A DNA stretch of 64,000 nt, taken from Luidia sarsii. Taxonomy: Eukaryota; Echinodermata; Asteroidea; Paxillosida; Luidiidae. Made by a program: the position numbers and the translations under genes. The DNA is taken from the NCBI GenBank assembly GCA_949987565.1, contig OX465111.1, positions 15,846,359-15,910,358 on the forward strand, written 5' to 3'. This document shows, piece after piece, positions 1-12,000 of the stretch; within the stretch, counting starts at the first letter, position 1; every line of letters begins with the position of its first letter. The notes under the pieces were generated by a model, which made no database searches, had not been told where the DNA came from, and saw nothing but the letters and a program-made list of their open reading frames with translations.

Positions 1-85
1 GCTCTATGGCTGAAATTGCAACCCGGGATGAGGAATTACTACTGGAGGGACATTGAATTTTCCGTTTTAAGTGTTCCGTTAAATT
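1..85 (+). CDS. Gene 1 exon 0: C-terminal end of a CUB domain (cut by window edge)
   Basis: Frame 1 from base 1 reads ALWLKLQPG at its start and ends FSVLSVPLN, then a GTAAGT donor at 86 in phase 1. It matches the last third of the downstream CUB exons, which read MWLRF..G....GF.L.ASSV and end on the same phase-1 donor. It joins the LDLa exon at 242 through a split TAT codon. Too short for an ATG-based open reading frame search, but the alignment with the four complete CUBs is clear. The rest of the domain lies before the window. Confidence 0.8.
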
Positions 86-3000
86 GTAAGTGTCTGTTTT
101 CAGGGATGGGTTATTGATATATGTTAGGTTTGTGCATTTTGTGTAACTTTTTGTCTCAGCAGTTCTAGACAAAAGTCCAACTATGGTACATGTTAATGGT
201 ACAAGACAAATTCTAAATAGCATTGTTATCACTGCTTTCAGATGCACTGAAGTGCTCGGCCGATGACATTGGCTGTGGCCATTCCGTCTGCATCGATAGG
301 AGCTGGCAGTGTGACGACTACCAGAACTGCTTCCCAAATATCGATGAACGAGACTGTGGTAATGCATTGTACTTCTTGTTCGCGTTCTCTTTTGTTACCC
401 TGCCATTTCGTGATGAATTCAACAGGTTAATAAAAGTTTCAGCATCGGGACAACACTTAAAAGAGGACCGTGAATTTTGATATCAAAGTAATTGTCCTTT
501 ACGCCGTCTGCTGCCACAGTCATACCCCATAATTATGATTTCCACATACGCTCAACTGAAGCTCCCGTGAATCTGAGTCATACCACATATCTGCGCTGAT
601 ATGCCTTACACAAGTATATTGCGAGTACCCTCCATGCAATTGTACAAGAAAAAGTTCATATCGTTGGAAGATTGAAGCTTGAGACATCAAAATCACGAGG
701 CCAGATTATATTAGTAAGTATACACATAAGACTCATTCAGCAGAAAATAAACATAATATGCTAACAACCTCTTTTCGTTCGACACAGATGAAGGCATCGC
801 TGTGTACATCACAGCGGGCGAGTCTACTCAGATCCTCTCTCCGCGCTATCCCGACGATTGCCCCGAAAACGTTAAAGTGACGTGGCTCATCCAGACCGAG
901 GAAGACATGAGGCTTGACATCACCTTCCAGACTGCTAGCATCTGTTCTACCTGCTCCTTCATGGCCGGTGACGGAAACAACAAGTCTTCAGACCAGTTCT
1001 TCGTTTGGTCTACCTATAGGGACCCACCTGATCTTTTCTCGAACGGAAACCAGATGTGGCTCCGTTTCACCACGGGTTCATACTACACGAGTGGGGGGTT
1101 CGCTTTGATGGCTTCCAGCGTAACACGGAATGGTGAGAAAAAGGCCCTTCCTTGCGATACCATTTTCTCCTTTTGATAATAAAACGGTTGTTTCTGTTAA
1201 AGTGCCTATGCAATGGATTTTTTTACAAGTATTTTTTTTGGGGGGGGGGGGGGCTATTTCATACGTACTTTATAGGAATAAAAGTAAGTCACAAGTTCAT
1301 AACAGATGACGAACGGCTCACTCACAGAGAGTATGCATATCGAACACACTCGCATTTCCAAATTTGACTACGGGTTCCGAGTTTAGTGTTTAGCAAGATT
1401 GATATCCAGCGCATGAGTTTCTTTTAATGTCATCAAACTTATGAGGACCTACCACTATCAGAATATTCAGTTACCTCCGGGTACCAGATCACATTGTATC
1501 GGCACTGTTCTTGTTTGTCATATGTAGAAACATTGACGTGCGATAATGATGAGTTTGACTGTGGACATGGAGTCTGCATAAGAGGTTCATGGCAGTGCGA
1601 CCAAAGGACCGACTGTTTGGATGGAAGTGACGAACTTCTTTGTGGTACGAATACAATACCAGCCACATTACATTTCTAACAGGTTGAATATTTTCTTAGT
1701 AGTTAGCCCGATAGGGCTCAGTAGAGTCAGGCAGCTGAAGTGAATTTTGTTTCTATTGACATATTCAACATCTAGTATGTTATGTTCGCATATCATTTTG
1801 TTTAATTTTCCTCAATCAAATGCGTGTGCATTATGACATTTACGTTTGACGCTTAGCAATGATCCATTTTCCTCAGACGCCGTTCGCCATATTGATATTG
1901 ACTCAACCGACAGTGCTCATATCGCGTCAACGGCATATCCTGACTCATACCCAAACAACCAAGACGTGCGATGGATCGTCAGGACTGACGAGGGCCAGAA
2001 GATTCGTCTGACCAATGAATATTTTGCGATGGAGTATCACTTCGATACTTTGCAAGCCGGGGACGGAAACGACACGACAGCGGAAGCGTTCTTCCGCTGG
2101 ACCGGGGATAGACAGCCGCCTGTCATACTGTCCAGCCGAAATGTAATGTGGCTAAGGTTTACATCGGATAGCAGCGTTACATCGAGAGGATTCATTTCAT
2201 TGGCGTCTAGCGTGCCGTTTACAGGTGAGGAACAATCTCAACTATGTTATCTCATATGACCTTCGATGCTCTACATACGCTCTACCTGCATCTACCACAC
2301 ATCCTTCGTGTGTACTTGTGGGGTATTTCCTTTGTTCTCGTGTACTAAAAAACACTCCCAGAAAAACCTAATTCAAATAGCTCCCTTTCGAACCAGAATC
2401 AGTTTCCTAGGCTGAAATTTCTAGCGAACGTCCCCTATATAGTTCTATTTGCGACACATAAACATACCTCGAAAATTCCTCCTTTTTGAGTTAATTCCAA
2501 ATAGTCAGTTTCGTGAAAACCTTATGGGGTATCAAAACAATACCCCACAAGGAGCGGTCCCATCGTTCTGAGTACCAACCCATTGTTCCGGTACCCCACA
2601 ACCCACCTTATGTGCGCCCACTCGATCTTGCCCGATCTTAACACGGCCAAGGCTCATTCTGTTGGACCAATCAGTTCTCGCTCGAGAAGACTCAGCCTCG
2701 CTCATCCCCGCTTTAGCCTCGAGTTTCCATCGACCGATGCGTCCTTCCCTCGACCTTGCTCGCTCTTTCGACACTCTGCGCGACTTTTAGGTCGATGCTG
2801 AGTTTTTTAACATGCCCTTTTGGGGGAGACCGTTCCTCAACCGTGAGCATCCACGGGAGATCAAGGCATGATCATTCCTCGGTCAACCGTCGACTACGTA
2901 CGACCTACAGCGAGCAAACCACGCACTGAGATCGCAGCTCAGTCTTCCGGGAAGATGTCCTGGTGAAATGACCGCATGAGACAGTGTTTGTAAATCCTGC

Positions 3001-6000
3001 ATTCATCCACTTTTGACTCCGGAGCCGTTTTGCTACAGCTTCGACAGTCACAAGGTCATAATAGATGACAAACGGCTCACTCACACAAAATGTAGGCCTA
3101 TATCGAACGCACTCGCATTTCCAAAGTTGACTACGGGTTCCGAGTTGAGTGTTTAGCAAGATTGATATCTGGCGCATGAGTTTAATATCATCAAACTGGT
3201 GACCTTCCATTATCAGAATATCCAATAAACTCCATGTGACAGATCACCTTGTATCGGCACTGTTTTGTTTGTCATAATTATGTAGAAACATTGACGTGCG
3301 ATAATGATGAGTTTAACTGTGGACATGGAGTCTGCATAAGAGGTTCCTGGCAGTGTGACGGAAGGACCGACTGTTTGGATGGAATTGACGAACTCCTTTG
3401 TGGTACGAATACAAAAATACAATACTAGACACATTACATCTTCACATTTCGAATAGTTTGAATATTTTCTTAGTAGTTAGCCCGATAGGGCTCAGTAGAG
3501 TCAGGCAGCTGAAGTGAATTTTGTTTCTATTGACATATTCAATATCTAGTATGTTATGTTCGCATATCATTTTGTTTAATTTTCCTCAATCAAATGCGTG
3601 TGCATTATGACATTTACGTTTGACGCTTAGCAATGATCCATTTTCCTCAGACGCCATTCGCCATATTGATATTGACTCAACCGACAGTGCTCATATCGCG
3701 TCAACGGCATATCCCGACTCATACCCAAACAACCAAGACGTGCGATGGATCGTCAGGACTGACGAGGGCCAGAAGATTCGTCTGACCAATGAATATTTTG
3801 CGATGGAGTATCACTTCGATACTTTGCAAGCCGGGGACGGAAACGACACGACAGCGGAAGCGTTCTTCCGCTGGACCGGGGATAGACAGCCGCCTGTCAT
3901 ACTGTCCAGCCGAAATGTAATGTGGCTAAGGTTTACATCGGATAGCAGCGTTACATCGAGAGGATTCATTTCATTGGCGTCTAGCGTGCCATTTACAGGT
4001 GAGGAACAATGTAAATGTAAAAACCACAAGAAATGTTCCTGCATAAATTATCCCACCAAAGGTATTTGATTGTTTCACATCTCACCATTCCGGTAATTTT
4101 TTTAACAATCGCCAGTTTCCTCGTCTCAGTATTTAAGATGAGGGATTGGGATAACTTTCAGAAATACCCCGATGTTGCTGAACTTTTTGTGCGTTTTTTC
4201 TTCTTTGAACTTCCAGAGGCAATCAATTGCAGCGCGGATGAGTTTGACTGCGGCCATTCTGTGTGCATTGAGAAGAGTTGGCGATGCGATCATATCATTG
4301 ACTGCATCGATGAGAGTGACGAACTTGGTTGTGGTAAATCTTCTTCATCGACTCTTTCTAGGCGTAGGCCTATTTGAATATCATCGTACTCGATGGTACA
4401 TAACAAACTCAAAGTGAATGGAAAATGCATATCAACGTGTGGTTAATCAAAAGTGGAAGGACCTTATCAAACTCAGTTATTAATGATAATTGTTGGGGAG
4501 ATGTTTGTCACACTGAAAGGCCACTTAACGTTTCTCCATACCTGCCCTACTGATTTTCAGACCATGACCTCTTCCTCAATGCTGGTGAAAGCGAACGGAT
4601 CGCGACTACGTGCGATAGCTACTGCTCGGAGAACGCCAACTGGATACTGCGCACCGAGGAGTATTGGAAGGTTCGCATGGACTTTTACCGCTACTCTCTC
4701 TGGTCCGGAGGAAACGTTTTCTCGGCGGGCGACGGACCGAACGGAACCGATGACACGGGTCTGTTCTTCTCGTGGAATGGAAACTCCAAATGGCCCCCGT
4801 CTCTGCTCTCCGCTGGCAACGAGATGTGGATCCGCTTCCTAACCGAGAAAAACTATCATGGGTCGGGGTTTGAGTTACAGGCAACGAGTATCCCACTTAA
4901 CGGTACGATATTTCCATCTTTTAAGCCGTTTACCGGTGATGTATGCCTTTCGGTCTTTGAGAAAGGTCTTTCAGTATAGGATCAAACGTCGGGCTCTGTA
5001 ACTTTTAATTACTATTAATTTTTTAATCGTCATTGTCAATCATTAACTCTCGAATTTTTCAACGACGTCAGCATTTTACCATAGTTAGTTTTGTATTAAT
5101 TATGCTTATTATATGCAAATATGAAATCGAGCTTCGATTGTTCATTTCTCTCTGACAAACAAAGACCATTTAATTAGAGCGGGTTTTGAAACAAATCTAG
5201 CGATCTACAGCAAGGGTTGTCCGACTCTGCTGGGCTGGGGTGTCAGTCAAAATAATTACTAAACTTCCGAATAGCTCCGGGAATCACACTTCGTCCTTCT
5301 CCCCGGAATTTGTGGTTCCCATCCCCGAAACCCCGGCGACGGACTTTCGGGGATTGCCCAAAATGAAAGCATGGAAGAAACCTGGGCCACGGTTGAACAT
5401 TCCGGTCCATTTTTTAAAAATATATCTCAAATTAAATTCAACTCCAATTTTGAACTGAAAAACTAATTCTACGGAGCCTGGTTTTGTTTACGGGTCGTTG
5501 ACTTTCCAGATACTCTGAACTGTTCCATGGGAGAGTTCGACTGCGGTCACACGGTCTGCATCAGCGAAGCCTGGCTGTGCGATGGCGTGCCGGACTGCTT
5601 GGATGAAACTGACGAGCTCGGTTGCGGTAAGGAAAGTCAACAGATCAAAAAAAAAAATACCGGTTAAAATAAGATAAGTGGAACTTTGGCATGCTAAAGT
5701 GAACTTCGGAGCACAACATAGGGCCTACTGTATATGGAATTGGCCCAGCTGGGGATGGCCAATTTGTCTTTATACGTTTTTCTACAGATTCTTGTGCTGG
5801 GCGCTGTTTTGTGGACGGTGACAATGGCGGATACTGCTGGTGCAACAACGCCTGCGAGATTTACGGAAACTGTTGCGATGACTTCAGATACGAGTGCAGA
5901 GGTGAATCAGCGCCCACAAACGCAACGGCAACGACACCACCGCCAGGTACTCAATCACCTCTGGTCACATCGTTCAAGATAAGACCAATCATGAATATGG

Positions 6001-9000
6001 CATGGCTATTTCCTACAAAGGTGGACGAGCAGAGACCCAAATCGCCCAAAATTTGACAATTCTTGGCCAGATTATTTAGAACAATGAGAGAGACAGAGAA
6101 AGATGGAGAGGGAATTAGAGGGAGAGGGAGACAGGCGAGAGAAAAAAGAAAGAAAGGGGAGGAACAGAGAGACAGAGGGACAGAGGCATCAAGATAAATA
6201 CAGGTTTTGGGCGCAAAGGGAGGAATGGAATCCATCCATCCAATCCATTTTAATAAATAGTCTTGGTGCCCCACAAAAAGGCAATGTTGACCTTGCCACT
6301 CATCTACCTTCAATCTTAAGGACTTTCTTGCCAAACCACCAAGGACCACAGACCATCTTCACATGTTCATTCGGTGCTCCGTAATTGACCCTTGTGTCCT
6401 CTGTCGTTTCCTTCGAGGCCCAGAGGTTAGGGGCTGCCTTCAAACATTGTAGCGCAACTCCCTCAAATCCAGAGACTGGTGGGCTCGTTGTATAATATTC
6501 AGAGCTTTACTTGAGCTACTTTACTTTACTTTACTTTGAACCGGAGTCATTTGTGGAGAGTGAAGGACAGGAAGCGGCCTCAAGCTTTAACTCCAAAACT
6601 TCAGTAATAAGCTCGTGAAAAAAAACACCTCGGCATTCCATTCTATCAACAAAACCCCAATGTTCCCTTTCTCAGATCTAGGTGACTGCGACCCAGCCTC
6701 GCCGTATAGTGTCTGCGATCAAAATGCTGTCTGCACCACGGATATTACGGGCAGATTCACGTGCGTCTGCCTTCCAGGCTATGCCGGGGACGGCATGAAC
6801 TGCACTGGTAGGTGAATAATGTTAAAGGACCATTAAAAAGGACCTGACTTGCACTTCGCTTCCGTTGCTCTACAAAAACATGTAGATCAGCTTTAAAGGT
6901 TCACATGGTAGAATCACACTGTGGATATGTGTATGGTATCCCTCGTCAGGAGGCTGCTGGATTCGTTGAGGCATCGGCTTGTCTCAGAGCCATACTCACT
7001 CTTGAAAGAAATTACTTACATTATGTTGCCCTAACCTTTCCACATCGCTATAGGGGAGAGTGGGGCATGATGTTTTGACTCCTAGCATACATCTCTAATA
7101 ATAAACAATTAAATACGTGTGGAAATCGAGTCGGGTAAAAACTGTTTGGAACATGGTGTATTAATTTCTTACGAATTGAAATTCAGCAGTCGATTTCACA
7201 AAACCAATCGTAACTTACGATCAAACGCCAGACGATGAGCGATGCACAGAAACCATACGGTGTATCACAACTAACGATGGGTTATCTATCGTAAATTAAG
7301 ATACAATGCATCGTAAGGCTATGTGAAATCTAACCCTAACACCACAAAGGTTGTTCACGTATTCCTTCACTCCTCGTTCATTTACATAAATATCTTCTAT
7401 GCAGATGTAGAGCCACCCAGCGTAACATGTCCGGCTAATCGGGAGGTGTACACGGACTGTCTCAAGGAGTACGGGACGGTGGTGCTGCCAGCCGCCAAGT
7501 CTGCTTCCGATAACTCCGGCACATACAGCGTCAGCATCAAGGTGGACGGCATGACCCATGCCGTGGGGGAGGCCATCAGGCTGGCCCTTGCGTCCTCTCC
7601 GCACACGCTGCTCTACACCGCCACAGACGACACGGGCAACGAAGCAACTTGCCAAACCACCTTCGCAGTTGTCAAACTTAGAGGTGCGTGCGAGTTGTTA
7701 ATCAACGAGATTGAGTGGATAAGCGGTCCCCTGCCTCCGACTATGACCAATCACTAATAATGGCAGGAAGAGAACCTGGATAGGACTGCCGAGATGTCCA
7801 CGATACCATGACACTTGCACCGTCTCAAACCTGCAGCCCTTTCTCTAGCCATTTCTATAACCCTTTACAAATCCCTGGATTATGCTCGGGCTAAGGCTTC
7901 TTCCTTGCTCCGCATATCCTGAAGATACAGATGGCTTATCGGTGAGTTTTAAGATTTGTGGGTGCAGAACAATCACCTATATAACATGTGGTAAAAACTG
8001 TCTCATGCACCTGTGACACTATGACGTATAAATCCACGTTACGATTTGTGAACTGTGAATGTTACTATGGAGAGAATGAAGAGCTTGCATGCAGTCAGCC
8101 CCTACGCACATGATTTTAAGACACCTTCCGTTTCCCACAGATGCCGAGACTTGTTCAGCAACGGGTGTCCCCGACAACTGTCTCTGCTCGTCGCTTCTTG
8201 AGTCAGGCTGCAAGTGTTCCTCCGGATTTTGTGGACATGATTGCTCGGGTGAGTTATCACTTCCCCGCCCCTCTATCTTTAGATAAGAAAAAGCCGGGAG
8301 ATTGTAAACGACAACATGAATGGAAAGAAAATTGCCTTTTTTATTTAGGCCTACTATTTTTTTTTTTTTAATCAACGTCAATTAAGAGTCAAGAATGTCA
8401 AGAAAAGATTTTGACACTCTCCGAACGCTGTATACCACTTCAGCTATCGAGCCCACGGGTGGCTGTCTTCCCAAGTAGTCCACTATCCCTGCTGTTATGT
8501 GGGCGCCAGTCAGAAGCATGCAATCATTAACTGTCATAAACTACATGGATCAAGAACCAACGGTTCGTCAACCCCACTGAGGGTTACCGGTTACTGAAAT
8601 AATGAACTTCTCCAACAGAGCCAAGCGATGGGGTAGAGTGCCAGGGACCAGGATTTCCGTGTGATCACTGCCAAGGCGAGAACGAATGTAAACACGGATA
8701 TGTGGGCCAGTGCTGTAAAGAAGGTGAGAATGTTTACTGGTATTCAAGTTTTCTGTCTTGTTTTTGTTCATGTGTCATCACACCCTTTACTGTATGTCTC
8801 CTTCACCATAATGTGGCGATAAGTGGTTTGGGGTCTGCATCTGTTTCTCTACCACATTTGTTATTACCACCCAAAGGCAGTAGCAAAGTTCACAAGTCAA
8901 TTTCTAATTTCTTCAGAACTTGTCCAATCCTGCGCTATATTTCCTTTCTCTCCTGTCCATTCCATGCCATCTCGATCAGGCCTCTTCCCGGCACGAATGG

Positions 9001-12000
9001 GAAAATATAGCGAACCTGAAACCTGCCTTGATACAATGGACCTTTCCCATGAAATATGCAAATAAGAGCTGGCGCATGCGCTTTACTAAATTGGTGGGCA
9101 AACGAGTGCGCGTTGCGTGCAGGTTTCGAAATACGCGCGTAGGACACGCTGAATAGCCAATGACCGCACGCCAAACTATTAGTGAGAAGGAACGCGCGCA
9201 CGCCCGTGGAAAACTATGATTGGTTGGCATCCCGCTTGCCCACCAATTTAGTAAAGCGCATGCGCCAGCTCTTATTTGCATATTACATGGGAAAGGTCCA
9301 TTTATCAGTCTCAGTAGCACGCGTACATTTGCCTCATTCCAATGCATGACCAGTGCAAATGTATGTAATATAACTACAACCGATGATAAACAGTAAAACA
9401 ACCCTACCATCGTAGTTTTCTGGTCCCGACCGCCTGCAACGCGTCAATTGATCGTCTGTGTGATGACTGATTTGTCCCATTCCAGAATCCAACGCCAATA
9501 ACTGCCCGTTGGTCCCCGACCAGTGTCTGGAGAGGGGCGCTACCTCGGCGTCCGTCTCTTGGTCCAAGGTCACGGCCCTGGGACCGTCCAACAAGCCCGT
9601 GCCTGACAAGCAGATGTCTTGCACGGATACCAGCGACGGTGCCGACGTTTCCCTGACCGGCGGGGTGTTCGAAATCGGAGCGCATCACGTGGTCTGCTCG
9701 TCGACAGACGCCAATGGGGGCGTGGTTCAGCACTGTCTCATCTCGTTCGGTGTTGTAGGTGAGTGGACACGTGAATATAATTATATCGACTCAATGGGTG
9801 CATTCCAGTAGCTTACACGTGAAAGTGTAATTGCACATATCTATTGATATTTGATATCACGTTGATATAAAACAAATAAGCACTACGTAATGATTTGTAT
9901 GATTTCCCTTTCACGCTTGTGAAATTTATGATGCGAACCAAAATTATATAATCATAAGATATGTCATCGTCAAATTGCAAATCTTTATTCCCCGGCGTAT
10001 ACTGGGATAATGACTGCATCAGTGTTAGGACTCATCAAGGAACGTGTGGAGGGACTTCAGTGATACCACAGACATACAAAACAAATCATAATATATCTAT
10101 CAAAAACTCATTAAATGAATGGCGTTAACTGCATTTCCATTGCTTCTATAATATTTTCAGCAGAAAACTGAGCACTGATCACTGACAGTTTGGGGACTTT
10201 TCTAGTTGTCACCCTAAACCATGGCAAAAAAAAACACCGTTAACAATGCATAAAACACTGACCACAGACAGAATGGAGTTTGGGGACTTTTCTAGTTGTC
10301 ACCCTAAACCAAGGCTAAAAAAACACCGTGAACAATGGACAAAACACTGATCGCAGACAGAATGGAGTTTGGGGACTTTTCTAGTTGTCACCCTAAACCA
10401 AGGCTAAAAAACACCGTTAACAATGGATAAAACACTGATCACAGACAGAATGGAATTTGGGGACTTTTCTAGTTGTCACCCTAAACCAAGGCTAAAAAAA
10501 CCCGTTAACAATGGATAAAACACTGATCGCAGACAGAATGGTGTTTGGGGACTTTTCTAGTTGTCACCCTAAACCAAGGCTAAAAAAACACCGTTAACAA
10601 TGGATGAAACACTGATCGCAGACAGAATGGAGTTTGGGGACTTTTCTACTTGTCACCCTAAACCAAGGCTAAAAAACACCGTTAACAATGGATAAAACAC
10701 TGACCAGAGACAGAATGGAGTTTGGGGACTTTTCTAGTTGTCACGCTAAACCAAGGCTAAAAAAACACCGTTAACAATGGATAAAACACTGATCACAGAC
10801 AGAATGGAGTTTGGGGACTTTTCTAGTTGTCACCCTAAACCATGGCTAAGAAAACCGTTAACAATGTATCAAATTGGGTCTCTCTGAATCGCGTGCGTAG
10901 GCCTACATAGCATCAAGTGGGCTACGTCAAGTCAAATGCACATTGCACCTTGCATATACTCCAAAAAAGATAACACTCACTCCTAATCAAGATTATTCCG
11001 TTGAACCCGGATTCGTAGGTCTTTGTACAGCTTCAAGTGCCCGTTATCCATCATGGCGTGACACACTTATTGGGGTTATCAAACCAATCGTGACTTTTTC
11101 CAAGGCCGCTGTTGGCACGAATCTATTTCAGAAGATCAAACGCAGTCCAAAAAGATCTTGCAAGGTCCTGAGTTATAGTGTATCATATTTTGTATTTCGT
11201 ATCACACTGAAGATATGTTCCAAATTGCAACTGTATTTATCCACTTATTATGTGTACAATGCGATGTGGTAAATTTTTTGACATTATTTCTATACCATTT
11301 TTCTGAAGTGGAGTTTATTTGACGCTTCTTTATCTCTGTCTCTTTTTTGGTCCATCTCTCTCGTTATTCATAAATAATATGGATAGGCCTATCTAATGAC
11401 TGGCATTTTTGCACTAGGGCCTAATGCCATTTGGATGGTGTTGCTGGCGATGATTGGTTGTGCCAGATTTGAGCTTTGACTGGGACACAGACTCGAGTCC
11501 GACTAAAGCCTTATTTCCCAGGACTCGATCTCGAGTCACGATCAAACATATGACACGAAACGTAGACTCTGCTTCGTCTTCCATGCCTCGTAACTCGATA
11601 GCAAAAATAGTTTGCCAAATAATTGGCATGGGTAACATTCCTGCACGCTTAAAAAAAACCTGCAATCGCCAGGTATACAGGGGCATTTACAGACCCTTAT
11701 TAGTGCATTGGGGTACATGGATAAATTGATCCAATGGTTTATCTCAACGGATTACTAGACTAGGACCTGTATCCTTGATATTCGATGATATTCAAGCAGG
11801 GAATGTTAAATTTTGGATATGGGTTCAATACAGTCGATATTTTGTGAACAAAAGTCTGTGTTGTTCTATGTATCGCAGTCTACCCAACCCTGAAAGTGCC
11901 TCACGTGCCTGACCAGTGCACCGAGGCAGACCAGACAGTAGTTAACGTCACGTGGATCGAAGTGGTGAGCGAGAGTGGGAAGGCAGACATAGTCTGCCTG

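Larger units (their letters stand above)
1288..2235 (+). repeat. Internal duplication copy A (LDLa-CUB unit)
   Basis: Together with 3047-4009 this forms a direct repeat covering part of the upstream intron, an LDLa exon, an intron and a CUB exon. Similarity fades just after the CUB donor. A spacer of about 0.8 kb (2236-3046) separates the copies. Confidence 0.92.
3047..4009 (+). repeat. Internal duplication copy B (LDLa-CUB unit)
   Basis: Direct repeat of 1288-2235. The CUB exon offset is 1774 bases and the LDLa offset is 1758, from a 16-bp insertion in the intervening intron. Most positions are identical. Confidence 0.92.

Noticed and set aside
2532..3225. Open frames between the two duplicated LDLa-CUB blocks
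   Set aside because: No domain and no conserved splice sites; part of the 3' side is a duplicated intron.
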